Source: CBDCGJ01 sp965238305 (GTDB lineage: Bacteria; Pseudomonadota; Alphaproteobacteria; GCA-2731375). From it: 64,000 nt of DNA. This document shows positions 16,711-26,900 of this stretch, piece after piece. The stretch's first letter is position 1. The number at the start of each line of letters is the position of its first letter. The notes below the pieces were generated by a model that did not search any database, was not told where the DNA came from, and saw nothing but the letters and a program-made list of their open reading frames with translations. A program made the translations under genes and the position numbers. The stretch spans positions 4,402,001 through 4,466,000 of the forward strand of contig CBDEHK010000001.1 in NCBI GenBank assembly GCA_965238305.1. The letters are read 5' to 3'.

Positions 16711-19700
16711 TTATAACAATTCAGTGAGCAGTGATTTGGCGGCCATCAAGTCTGGGGTATCGAAACCTTCGCTAAATGTCGCATATAGCGGTGATAACAA
16801 TTGTCGCGCGCCCACGATATTGCCTTGACCGCGCCAATGCCGACCAAGGCTTACTGTGACCCGTAGTTCCAACCATTTCGCTTCTTGGCGGCGCGCAATC
16901 TGCATGGCATGCTGATATTGCTTTTCGACTTGCACCGCTGTGGCAGCACCGCCTTCCATCAACGCGCCCTTAAGCCGATGGGTTTCCGCCAGCCAACGGG
17001 TCTCGCCCGAACGCGCGATCAATTCCTCGGCTTCAGCGATCACCTCCAGTCCTTCGTTAATATGTTCGGCGTGTAATAACGTGTCAGCCAGAAGGGCTAA
17101 GAAGTAGGGTCGGCGCATGCCGGTTCCTGTCGCTTTGAAGGCCTCCAAACCCTCTCGCATCAGGTTGATACCAGGTTCAATCTCGCCAGACATCGCTGTT
17201 GCCCAACCAAGCAGGACCATGCCTTGGGTGCGAAAACTTTCGAAGCCAAATTTTTCACACATATCGATCGTGGTTTGCGCCTGCTGTCCGACAATGTCGG
17301 CCTCGCGGCGGTATTGATGGACTTGCGCGACGAAATAATGGGCCATCGCTTCACTAAACGGATGTGACAATTGCTCCGCCAATGTCATCGCGTCAGTGGC
17401 CTGCTGCACTGCCTGGTCGGCAAAGCCAAGCAGACAAAGTGCTTCCGCGGATGTCGTTTTCCCGCAAACACCAGGGTCGTGACCGCCATAATAGAAAGCG
17501 TGATGGCGATGTTTTTCTATGTCGTAAAGTTCAATGCCTGCCGCAACATGTTGTTGGCAGGTGGCTATATTGCCGACAAAAATTTGTGTCGTCCAAGCGG
17601 CATGGTGGGCTTGCAACATATGATCCACATTTTCACTCTGCATCTCCGCCAGCGACAAAACTTCAGCGGCTGCCGTTTTTGCCAGATCGATTTCGCCACG
17701 TTGATGGTATACAAGCCAAACACCCCAGGCGGCTTGGAACGACAGCGCCGGCTCGCCAATCGACGGGCACAGCTCCATAGCACGCAAATAAACAACCTCG
17801 GCTTCCGGTGAGGCAAGCCCCTTGGTCGACATCAAAACCGGTCCTAGGGTCAGACAAATATCCAGCTCGAGTGCATCGCGTTCCTTGCTTTCCGGCTGTT
17901 CGATCAGCAGCGCGCGACCCTTGCTAAGATGGGCCACCGCTTCCAAATCGGCAGATCGTTCAACGGCTTGTTGACCGGCCCGGTACCAGTAAGAAATGGA
18001 TTTTTCGATCATACCGGCTTCGCCATAATGCCGGGCCAATAGTTCAGGTTGTGTTTCAATTGTTTCTGGGAACCTGTTTTCCATAAGTTCCGCCACCAGT
18101 CGATGAAAATCCTGTCGCGTTGATTTTAATAACGATTGATAGGCTGCGTCCTGGATCAAGGCATGTTTGAAAGTATAATTGACGTCCGCCGACCGGCCGG
18201 TCGGGAAAATCAATTCCGATTTGGCCAATTTTAGCATTGCCTCTTCAATTACTGTGTCCGGCATACCGGATACAGGAGCCAGAAGTTTAAGCGAGAACTC
18301 GCGTCCAATGACCGCACCAATTTGGACAACTTCCTTGGCTTCCGCACCCAAGCGGTCGATGCGCGCCAGCAACGATGCCTGTAGTGTCGCCGGAATATCG
18401 GCGTCGGCGATGTCAAGGCCACCTTCGACCAGCGATTTGGTCAGTTCCTCAATGAACAACGGCACCCCATCAGTGCGGGAAACAATACGCTCAATCACGT
18501 CGTCGGGAACATAGTTCCCGGCAATATTCCGCACAATCTCAGCCCCTTCGGTTTTATTTAGTCGACTGAGTTGCATAAAATTGACGTGTTCATGTGGGCG
18601 GACTGACACCTCCCATTCGGGGCGGTAGGTGACGATCAATAATACGCGGGTTCGATCAAGTTGACTGGCGGCCACTTCCAGTAGTTCCTGGCTGGTCGGG
18701 TCGACCCAATGCGCGTCTTCAAACAGGAACAAAACAGGCCTGCGTTCCGATAATCTTTGCAAATGCGCAATCAGCACGTCTAATAGACGTTCTTTGATCT
18801 GTTGCGGTGATTGCTCAAAGGCGCCGTAGCGTTTCTCGTATGGCAAAGATAAAAGATGGGCGAATAATGGGGCATGTGCCAGAAAATCGCGACCCGCATG
18901 GCGTAGCAGTATTTCAAGTTTATCAAGTTTGGCTTCCCCATCATCATCCGGGGTGAAACCGGCGCCACGTTCGAACTGACGGATTGTCGGGTAAAGCGCT
19001 GTATTGCCGTGATAAGGCGAACATTGATAATGTACGCGAATGTGATCTTCCGGGGCGACCAGATCGCTCAAGCCCTCTATCAATCTGGATTTACCGATGC
19101 CGGGCTCGCCAGATATCAAGACGATTTGACCGCTACCAGCTTTGGCCATCTGCCATCGGTCCTGCAATATTTGCAGTTCGCCATCACGACCGATGATATG
19201 TGTTAGGGTGGCGCCATGGGCAGCCTCAAAGCGGCTTTCCGCCACCACTTCGCCGGCTATTTTCCAAATCTGCACGGCGTCTTCGAAACCCTTCAGGTCG
19301 TGGGAACCTACATCTTCGACATGGTAGGCCTGCGCCACCAATTGTCGCGTCGCATCATCAATCGCACACTGTCCCGGACCTGCCGCATCCTGCAATCGCG
19401 CCGCCAAATTGGGTGTCTCGCCACTTACCGCTTCCGCATCCAAGCCACTTTCCCCGACCAGGTCACCTACAACGACTTGTCCAGTGGCGATCCCAACGCG
19501 CGCCGATAACAAGCTGTCTTCGGTTGCTTTTAATGCTGAAACGGCTTCGACGGCATGCAAGCCGGCGCGTACGGCTCTCTCCGCTTGGTCTTCGAAAGCC
19601 TGCGGCCAACCGAAATAAGCCAGCACACCGTCGCCCAGATATTTCGCCACGTAACCGCCATAACGGGTCACCGCACCGGCAACCGCGTCTTGATATCGCC

Positions 19701-20019
19701 GCATTACATCGCGCAAGTCTTCTGGATCAAGCTGCCGCGACAATTCGGTAGAGCCCACCAGATCGCAGAACATGACGGTTAACTGACGCCGTTCAGCAGC
19801 CGTTGAACGCTCTGTCGATGTGGCTTCGGTTTGCTTCCCCAATGTTGAAATAGCGTTGGACAATTTTCGCCGGTCACCTACCGCCACGATGCCGATATCT
19901 TTTAGATCGTCATTGGTTAAGGTTGGCAGAACGTCGGCGTCAATGCGGTTTTCTTCGAACGCATCGCTATAATTTTCAAGTCCGAGCGTTTCCAACCATT
20001 GTCGAATGTCGTCGGTCAT
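16711..20019 (-). CDS. SAM domain / class III cyclase / AAA ATPase / TPR regulator
   Basis: A 1102-residue signalling protein. Residues 1-60 form a SAM domain (WLETLGLENYSDAF). Residues about 75-255 form a class III nucleotide cyclase domain with metal Asp in MFCDLVGSTE and YLGDGVLAYFG and Lys in VAKYLG, so catalysis is possible; cAMP is the likely product. A large STAND-type ATPase follows (Walker A GEPGIGKS at about 303-310, Walker B-like VLFLFEDAHW at about 427), then TPR-like helices from about 650 to the end. The architecture is widespread in alphaproteobacteria. No membrane segment. No partner gene is adjacent; DUF6445 gene lies upstream in the same direction. Input signal unknown. Confidence 0.92.
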   Translation of the reverse strand: MTDDIRQWLETLGLENYSDAFEENRIDADVLPTLTNDDLKDIGIVAVGDRRKLSNAISTLGKQTEATSTERSTAAERRQLTVMFCDLVGSTELSRQLDPEDLRDVMRRYQDAVAGAVTRYGGYVAKYLGDGVLAYFGWPQAFEDQAERAVRAGLHAVEAVSALKATEDSLLSARVGIATGQVVVGDLVGESGLDAEAVSGETPNLAARLQDAAGPGQCAIDDATRQLVAQAYHVEDVGSHDLKGFEDAVQIWKIAGEVVAESRFEAAHGATLTHIIGRDGELQILQDRWQMAKAGSGQIVLISGEPGIGKSRLIEGLSDLVAPEDHIRVHYQCSPYHGNTALYPTIRQFERGAGFTPDDDGEAKLDKLEILLRHAGRDFLAHAPLFAHLLSLPYEKRYGAFEQSPQQIKERLLDVLIAHLQRLSERRPVLFLFEDAHWVDPTSQELLEVAASQLDRTRVLLIVTYRPEWEVSVRPHEHVNFMQLSRLNKTEGAEIVRNIAGNYVPDDVIERIVSRTDGVPLFIEELTKSLVEGGLDIADADIPATLQASLLARIDRLGAEAKEVVQIGAVIGREFSLKLLAPVSGMPDTVIEEAMLKLAKSELIFPTGRSADVNYTFKHALIQDAAYQSLLKSTRQDFHRLVAELMENRFPETIETQPELLARHYGEAGMIEKSISYWYRAGQQAVERSADLEAVAHLSKGRALLIEQPESKERDALELDICLTLGPVLMSTKGLASPEAEVVYLRAMELCPSIGEPALSFQAAWGVWLVYHQRGEIDLAKTAAAEVLSLAEMQSENVDHMLQAHHAAWTTQIFVGNIATCQQHVAAGIELYDIEKHRHHAFYYGGHDPGVCGKTTSAEALCLLGFADQAVQQATDAMTLAEQLSHPFSEAMAHYFVAQVHQYRREADIVGQQAQTTIDMCEKFGFESFRTQGMVLLGWATAMSGEIEPGINLMREGLEAFKATGTGMRRPYFLALLADTLLHAEHINEGLEVIAEAEELIARSGETRWLAETHRLKGALMEGGAATAVQVEKQYQHAMQIARRQEAKWLELRVTVSLGRHWRGQGNIVGARQLLSPLYATFSEGFDTPDLMAAKSLLTELL

Positions 20020-20032
20020 ATATTCCTGCCAG

Positions 20033-20650
20033 TTATCTCTGCCCGGTAAAAAACATCAAATAAACCAACCGCGAATTCTCATCGGTGGTCCCAAAAGATA
20101 AGCCGGAGGTATGGAAATACCAGGGCCTTAACAAGACAAGGCGATTAAAGCGCATCGGAACAACCATGGTTTGTTCCCATTTCGTCAAATCGTTGCTGTC
20201 TTTCTGAAGAATTTTTTCGCCGCCTTGGTAATAATTGCTTGCCCCCATCGCCTTCAATTCATGGGGATAGATCGGCGCCCGTTCCATACCGGTTTCTTTG
20301 TGACGGAAGAATTCCGTTCCACCCTGACAATAATCCGGCAAGCTGAGATACAAGATCGCCGACCAGACGGCGGCGGGATCGATATGCACGGTCGATTTTC
20401 GGTTCTTCTCATCCGCTGCCATGGAAATACGCGCTCGACCATGAGACCGCAGCGTGCTGGAGATCACCCTTTCACCGGTGAGCTGAGAAACAAGATCATC
20501 GATCCCCGGTAGTTTTAGAATTTGTTTTGAATCCCGCCCTGGATAATTGGCGCTTTCATCCGGTTCCGGATAGTCCAAATTCAACAATTTTTTACGAATA
20601 TCAAGTGGATCGCTAAAAAAGTCGTCGACAATGATACTGGTGGTTAACAT
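20033..20650 (-). CDS. DUF6445 family protein (2OG-oxygenase-like fold)
   Basis: A 205-residue protein of a family annotated as DUF6445. Features include IIVDDFFSDP at the start, a VHIDP segment and WSAILYLSLP in the centre, and PWYFHTSG near the end. The HxD (HID) with a distal His (WYFHTS) and a following Arg are arranged like an Fe(II)/2-oxoglutarate dioxygenase site, so a hydroxylase role is possible but not shown. It ends 13 bases before the cyclase gene begins and may be co-transcribed with it. Confidence 0.75.
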   Translation of the reverse strand: MLTTSIIVDDFFSDPLDIRKKLLNLDYPEPDESANYPGRDSKQILKLPGIDDLVSQLTGERVISSTLRSHGRARISMAADEKNRKSTVHIDPAAVWSAILYLSLPDYCQGGTEFFRHKETGMERAPIYPHELKAMGASNYYQGGEKILQKDSNDLTKWEQTMVVPMRFNRLVLLRPWYFHTSGLSFGTTDENSRLVYLMFFTGQR

Positions 20651-20731
20651 GGCAAGTTGCCCTGAATGATGTTTGTACTTTGAGCGTTTGGGCGAGATTA
20701 TAGAACGATCGGATTGTTCGGCAATCGATTT

Positions 20732-21640
20732 TCAACGTAAGTTGCGATGACGATTGCGAAAATCAGCCGGCGAACAATCGGAAAATTTATGGAATTCGCG
20801 GCTGAAATAACTGCGGCTGGCGTAACCGACTTCGCGCGCCACCACCTCGACCGCCAAGTCGCTGGCGATCAATAATCTTGCTGCCAGTTGTAGGCGAACC
20901 TGTTTTAGCACTTCGATCGGACCGCGTTCGAAAGTGCGTTTGAAATTTTCGGCGAAGGATGATCGGCTCATCCCGGCAAGCGCCGCCAGACTTTCCAGAC
21001 TATGGTCGGCTTCCGGATGATCGAATATTTCCGTCAGCACCCGCCACAAACGATCGTCATGAGCAGCGACCAGCCATTGCAACTGGGCCGGAGATGATTG
21101 GCCAGCCTGACGCAATAGGTGGATCATACATTGTTGCATCAAGGCGCGGACAAGCGAACGCCCGCCGGCCTGCGGTATCGCCAATTCATCGAGCACTTGC
21201 GCCAGCGCAGATTTCAGTGGATCGCTATCGATCAAGTGACTAATCAGCGGTGTTTGGAGATAATTGAAAATGCCGTCGATGCCCCGAAAAGCAACCGAAA
21301 TCTCACTGCAAGCCACTATGATTCCATTCGCCCCCTCGCCGGCACAAAGTAATGACCAATCAGGACTAAGCGGGGCACAATTCAACACCTCACAAACCGT
21401 GCCCGCTTTGGCGCGCACTCGATGGGGTATCTGTGCCGGGGTCACCAATATTGTTCCGGCGGTTGCCTGAAATTCCGCCTGCCCTGTCAGCGTAAATGAA
21501 CCAGAACCTGCCAGGACATAATGCAAAGTCGCGCTCTGCCGGGTACCCAGATCAATGACGTGATCCCCACGCGCTTCGCAAATCGCAAATGGCTGCGTTG
21601 CTATTGTCAATCCATCAAGCATTTGGTCAAGTTCAAGCAT
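20732..21640 (-). CDS. AraC-family transcriptional regulator with cupin sensor
   Basis: A 302-residue regulator. The N-terminal half (about 1-180) is a cupin_6-type sensor (HYVLAGSGSF, then VTPAQIPHRV). The C-terminal 100 residues hold two helix-turn-helix motifs (SLAALAGMSRSSFAENFKR and AREVGYASRSYFSREFHKF). It is divergent from the Tat-exported hydrolase gene at 21796 and is the natural candidate to control it. The inducer is unknown. Confidence 0.93.
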   Translation of the reverse strand: MLELDQMLDGLTIATQPFAICEARGDHVIDLGTRQSATLHYVLAGSGSFTLTGQAEFQATAGTILVTPAQIPHRVRAKAGTVCEVLNCAPLSPDWSLLCAGEGANGIIVACSEISVAFRGIDGIFNYLQTPLISHLIDSDPLKSALAQVLDELAIPQAGGRSLVRALMQQCMIHLLRQAGQSSPAQLQWLVAAHDDRLWRVLTEIFDHPEADHSLESLAALAGMSRSSFAENFKRTFERGPIEVLKQVRLQLAARLLIASDLAVEVVAREVGYASRSYFSREFHKFSDCSPADFRNRHRNLR

Positions 21641-21795
21641 CGGCGCTCCCTAATTTGACTCTTATCAATTTCAACATCAATCCGACCTGGTCGCAAAATT
21701 TTAGGACGATAAGGCACATCAACAGGACCAAGCGGCACAACCGCGTCACTATCTTGTAAAAGGTACTTATAAACCAACAGGTAGGAGACTTACAA

Positions 21796-22620
21796 ATGAC
21801 AGATTGTTCAGATCATGATCACGGTTTAGGCCGTAGGACATTATTGAAAGCCGGTCTTGGTGGGGCCGCAGCCGCTGTGGCGGTAGCCGCCGCCGGTACC
21901 AGCCACGCCGCCAGCGACGACCCTTATGCCGATCCGGTAAAAGGGGCGCTGCCAAAAACTGACGTCAAACTGGATCTTTCAAATACGGCGCTAGTTGTCA
22001 CCGATCCGCAAATCGACTTCCTCAGCCCCAAAGGAGTGACTTGGAAAGTGGTGGGCAAGAGTGTCGAACATCACGGCACCGTCGACAATATCGAACGGCT
22101 ATTGAAGTCCGCCAAAGCGGTCAATATGACCGTGGCGATTTCACCGCATTATTATTATCCCACCGATCACGGCTGGAAATTCGGTGGTCCGTTGGAAAAA
22201 TTGATGCACGCGATCGGCATGTTCGATCGCAAAGGGTCATTGACAGTCGATGGTTTTGAAGGCTCTGGCGCCGACTTCATGCCGCAATACAAAAAGTATA
22301 TCGAAGATGGAAAAACCATCATTTCGTCCCCGCACAAGGTCTATGGGCCGGAAGCTAACGACTTGAACCTGCAACTTCGCAAAGCCGGCATCGACAAAAT
22401 CATTCTTTGCGGCATGAGCGCCAATCTGTGTGTGCAGGCGCATATGCACGAATTGCTCGAAATGGGTTACGAGATTGCGGTTGTTCGCGACGCAACTGCG
22501 GCGGCAATGTTACCGGAAGGTGACGGCTATCAAGCGGCCCTGATCAATTTCCGCTACATGGCAAATGCTTTGTGGACCACCGATCAGACGGTCGACAAAA
22601 TCATGGCGTTGAAAACTTAA
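21796..22620 (+). CDS. Tat-exported isochorismatase-like cysteine hydrolase
   Basis: A 274-residue protein with a Tat signal (GRRTLLKAG followed by an Ala-rich hydrophobic segment, likely cut after SHAA near 38). The hydrolase domain shows the isochorismatase-family triad: Asp in VVTDPQIDFL (about 71), Lys in SSPHKVYG and the nucleophile Cys in GMSANLCVQAH (about 212). Export through Tat is uncommon for this mostly cytoplasmic family. It has a GTAGGAGA ribosome site. The divergent AraC gene probably regulates it. Substrate unknown (amide, carbamoyl or similar). Confidence 0.9.
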   Translation: MTDCSDHDHGLGRRTLLKAGLGGAAAAVAVAAAGTSHAASDDPYADPVKGALPKTDVKLDLSNTALVVTDPQIDFLSPKGVTWKVVGKSVEHHGTVDNIERLLKSAKAVNMTVAISPHYYYPTDHGWKFGGPLEKLMHAIGMFDRKGSLTVDGFEGSGADFMPQYKKYIEDGKTIISSPHKVYGPEANDLNLQLRKAGIDKIILCGMSANLCVQAHMHELLEMGYEIAVVRDATAAAMLPEGDGYQAALINFRYMANALWTTDQTVDKIMALKT

Positions 22621-22634
22621 CGGAGAAATACGGA

Positions 22635-22970
22635 CTAAACTTGCGCGCCGGACCGCGGACCAAGCAGGATGACCATTGCGCCGACAATGCATAGGGCGGC
22701 ACCAATCAAATCCCAGCGGTCCGGCGTCGACTTTTCGACCAGCCATAACCACAATAATGAAGCGGCGATATAGACACCGCCATAGGCTGCGTAGGCGCGA
22801 CCAGCGAAGACGCTATCGATGCGACTAAGCAGAAAGGCGAAAAATATTAACGCCGCGACGCCGGGGATAATCCAAACGACGCTGCGGTCGAGGCGAAGCC
22901 AGGCCCAGAAGGCAAAACATCCGGCGATTTCCGCAATTGCCGCGACGGCATAAATGGCAAAGGACTGCAT
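22635..22970 (-). CDS. ynfA: YnfA family small membrane protein (UPF0060)
   Basis: A 111-residue protein with four transmembrane segments and family motifs AEIAGCFAFWAWLR, GRAYAAYGGVYI and a C-terminal DRWDLIGAALCIVGA. It belongs to UPF0060, related to small multidrug resistance proteins. Transport function is reported for some members, not shown for most. Convergent with the hydrolase gene, 14 bases apart. Confidence 0.92.
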   Translation of the reverse strand: MQSFAIYAVAAIAEIAGCFAFWAWLRLDRSVVWIIPGVAALIFFAFLLSRIDSVFAGRAYAAYGGVYIAASLLWLWLVEKSTPDRWDLIGAALCIVGAMVILLGPRSGAQV

Positions 22971-23006
22971 ACCAAAGTTTATCGCTTAATTGAGAACGCG
23001 TCTAAG

Positions 23007-23486
23007 TTATTTGCTCTCAACGCGGTCAATCCGGCAAGTATAGCAGTTGTTCTGGGTCGAGCGGACATGGATATAAGCGACATCAGGATCGGTGAAAATC
23101 GCAGCTGCGTTTGCCGCAATTTCGCCGGTGTCGACAATACGCCCAGTGCCGTATTTGATGCGGTTATCCGACCAATATCCCTTTATCAGCGCGCTTTCCC
23201 TTACCGCCAGAACATCTGGTAAGGCCGTTTTTCCCTGAAATCGCGGGCATTCTTCGCCATGCAAAAAGATCGGGCCCAATTCCGCATAAGGATGCAGATC
23301 CGGGAATGGTCGCAGGGCCAAGATCAAATAAGGCTGACCGGCTTCAATATCTTCAAGGCAATGGCGGCACGGCAAACCTGAGCCATCGGAAATATGCCGC
23401 TCCGGCGCCTGTCCGTTGGCATCCAGTCCGCCATTTCTAAAACCTTCAACTATTTCGCTTTCCAGCGCTTTGAATTCTATCTGCAT
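23007..23486 (-). CDS. DUF1203 domain protein
   Basis: A 159-residue protein matching DUF1203: CRHCLEDIEAGQPYLIL, then GPIFLHGEECPRF and the C-terminal AYIHVRSTQNNCYTCRIDR. The paired Cys and His residues suggest a metal or redox site, but no function is established. The start at 23486 is preferred because GGAG lies seven bases upstream; the frame is open to 23507. Confidence 0.88.
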   Translation of the reverse strand: MQIEFKALESEIVEGFRNGGLDANGQAPERHISDGSGLPCRHCLEDIEAGQPYLILALRPFPDLHPYAELGPIFLHGEECPRFQGKTALPDVLAVRESALIKGYWSDNRIKYGTGRIVDTGEIAANAAAIFTDPDVAYIHVRSTQNNCYTCRIDRVESK

Positions 23487-23597
23487 CAATTGTCTCCATT
23501 TCATCAATGGAGCGCATCATCGGACGAATCGACTGCCCGCAATATCCGTATCTTGTGTTTGAATTGTGAATTCAGGCAGTTAGGCCGGTCGGGTCGA

Positions 23598-23921
23598 TTA
23601 TTCTTTTTTCTCTTGCCGTTTGCGTTTTCGTTCGGCGCGTTTGCGTTTACGCTCTTCGCGGCGGCGTTTGCGTTCCGCGGCTTTTTCTTCGGCGGTTTTT
23701 TCGGTTGTTGTCGTGGTCGGCGTCGTTGTTTCTGAAATCAGCGGTTGCGTTGTGGTTGTCGCGGGCGCAGTTTTTGCCGTCGCCTGATCACTGGTCGACA
23801 AACTGCCGAGGCTCTCCAAGGATTGTTTATCGACACTTGTCCCACCGCCCCTCGACGTCGTCGTTGATGATGTTAAGGGGGCGGTTTGCGGATTTGTCGA
23901 CGGAGCAGTTTCAGTTACTGT
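23598..23921 (-). other. open -1 frame continuing the AsmA gene past its A9 run
   Basis: Immediately at the end of the AsmA frame is a run of nine A (T 23921-23929 on the plus strand). Reading one base back from there gives 107 further codons without a stop to 23598: a Thr/Ser-rich linker (TVTETAPSTNPQTAPLTSS region) and a strongly charged tail (AEEKAAERKRRREERK region and on to QEKKE). Residues from 23819 could also be translated alone from an ATG, but no good ribosome site is visible. It is either a slippage-made extension of AsmA, a recent frameshift, or a homopolymer error in the sequence. Confidence 0.6.
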
Positions 23922-26900
23922 TTTTTTTTGCCGAATAGCGAACCTAGGGCATCCTTCAATTGCTCCACAGGTTTAGTAATGGTTTCTTCGGTTTTTGTCG
24001 CACTGCCGCCCAAAAGACCCCCAAGCAGGTTCTTCAGGACGTCGGTCTTGACGCTGGATTTTGGATTGTCCAGCGGCCCTTTCATGACAATGACAATATC
24101 CGGCTTTTCCTGATCGTTGGAAAAACGCAAATCATTGACCATATTCATTTGCCAACGCGGAAAATCCAAATTGCCGCGACTGTCGCCGTAAGCGATTTCA
24201 AAGTTGGAGGCGATCCCATCCGTCGTTGCGACGCCGCGTTTGACCAACCAATCGCCCTTGATCTCCAGAAATCGAGTGCGTCCGTGGCCCACAGCCGCGG
24301 TAATTTCCTGCAGCACGACGGCTGGATTATTCATATTCTCAAAGGCGTTGCGGGCGCGTTTCAAATCCAATTTTTCAATCGCCCCATCCCAGGCACGCAT
24401 GCTCACGTTACCAGCCAGATTACGCACAAATTCCCATTCGCTGCGGCCCGTCGTGGTCAGTTTACCGGCGCTTTCTGCGGAGCCTGAAATGCGTGTGATC
24501 CCAGATATTGTTTTAATCGCCGGTTTCAATTGAATATTGCTAAGCGCAAATTCAACCGCCCCTTTATTACCAGTATTCGCATTCAAAGATCCGGATGCGT
24601 TGACCTGCCCATCAAACAGGCCAGCGGTGAGCGGCGAGAAACTCAGCACCCCATCCTTCACTTTCAAGGTCAGTTTTGGCGCCTTCAGACGATAGGGTTC
24701 GAAATGAATGAATGCCGCCGAAAGTTCTGCATCCGCATCAAAAGTTTTCAGGCCGCTGAAATCAACCACGTTCCTAGACCAGCGCGCTTCCGTCCGTTTG
24801 GTGCGCCCACCTTTTGCAGTCCGCGCACTTTTAGCCAAAAACTCATCGACGACCAGGCCGCCCAGCTTCAAGTCCGCCTTGGCATAGGGTTTGGCCCGGC
24901 TAAGGTCAGCCTGCAAGTTACCTTGAACCGTTGTTTGCCCAAGCATGGCGTCAAGATTGGATATCGTCAGCTTATCCGGCGAACCGACTGCAACAGCCTT
25001 CAATTTTAGAATATGCTTACCTTTTCGGATCGGCTGGTAGGAAAGACCGAAGCCTTGCATCACCCGTTGCATATCGCCGCCTGCGGCAGTGAGATTCAAT
25101 TTGAATGACGGCGCCGTCAGTAAATCCGACATGGTGCCGTCGACACCAATTTTCGCGCTCGCCAAGCCGGCCTTGAGGTCGAGCGAGACAAGATTTGCCC
25201 CACCCTTGATCAGGCCGTCTAGCGACAAGGGGCTATCTTTTTTCGGCTTCACGCCCAAGCCAAAATTTTTGGAGAACTTCGTCAAACTAGGATGGGAGAA
25301 ATCAAATTTAACCTGACCATTGGGGGAGGCGGTGAGGTCTTTCACCCGACCATCGAAACTGAGTTTGCTGCCGGCCAGGCTAACTCTTCCGGAAGATTGA
25401 AATTGCCCCGCGTCCCCTTTCAAGGCCATTTCTAAGGAAAATTTTGTCAATCGGCTGGCTGGTACACCCAAATCAAGGCCCAGAAAACTGGCAACCGTCG
25501 ACAGGTTTCCGGCCTTTGCCTCTATGTTCAAATCTGCGTTTGGCGCCCCGCCGAAATTGCCGGCTTTACCGACCACGTTCAAACCGCCGCCACCGATGTT
25601 CTTGATTCCGACATCGCGCAGGGTTAAATTACCGTTGAACAATTGCGCGTCAAACCGCAACCCCTTCATGGTCTTGCGTTGATAGGTCAATTGTTTCAGC
25701 GCAACCTTAATATCGGCGTCAAAGCCATTCAGGGCAGAAAGGTCAAGACCCCCGCCTTGAGCAGACGGATTTTGGCTACTCGCTTGGGGTTCCTCACCGC
25801 CAAACGACAATGGCAGATAACCATCCAAGTTTATTCGGTTAGCCAAAAGGTTGATACCAAACGACGGCCTGCCCTGCAGGCGGTATGAAGCGCTACCGGT
25901 GAGGGAACTGCCATCCAGGCGAAGATTGATTTTTTTTGCTTGCAGTAAATTTTCCTGGCCTTCGAAATCCATCGTCGCGGTGAAATTGGCAAGCCGGCCT
26001 GACGGCGTCTGCACATCGCTGCCTAACCAACCCATCAAACCACGCAGGTTGCCCGATGCCATTTCAAACCGACCTTTAAGGCGCGGATCCGTATCGGGCG
26101 GCGACAGGATTGCTGCAACATTCACATCGCTACCGCCAGGCAACAAGGCACTTAATCGGCTGATGTCTAGGCGCCCATCGGCCAATCGCGCTTCCAATTT
26201 TGTTTGTCGGATCAGCGCTTTACGATAAGTGATGCCGTTCGCTTTGATTTTTGCATCGACGATGATGTCATTTGGCAATGCTGGCCAGAATGGTTGATCG
26301 GCGCTTTTTATCGGTTTCGCGGCGTCTGCAGGTTTTGCAGCTTCGCTCGGCGCCATCAGCTCATCAAGATTTAAACCCCTGAGTTCCAGCTCGGTTGTCA
26401 CCTCCAAGGGCGTTCCCAGCAAGGCCAGGATACTGCCATCAGCTTTCGCATTGCCCAGCTCAAGGCGCAGATCGGTAAGATTAAGCCGTGATTGGTCCCC
26501 CGCGACCTTCGCTTCCAGCTTTAATGGCTTGGCAAGTCCGGGTGTCGACGCCGACACGGATTGAAACTTCGCCAACAACGAGGCCAAGTTATCAACCTGA
26601 GCATTCAAGGCTCCATTCGCTGCCGGCGCCGGCGCCGTCAAATCGAGTTGTCCGACAAAGGAAAGTTTTGTATCGGCAACGTCCTTTAATGCCAGCCCCA
26701 ACCGCAACGGCAATTTTCCAGAGCCATCGACACGCCCGACTTTGATATCGTAACCTATGCCAAGTTCACGGGCTGTCAAATCGCCGGCAAGGGTATATGG
26801 GCCTTTCAAGGAGGCGACAGAGGCGCTGAACTGTATGTTCTCCACCGCCTCATCGATCTCGCCGCCACGATCACGAAAAGCAATCCGCCCGTTGCGCAGG

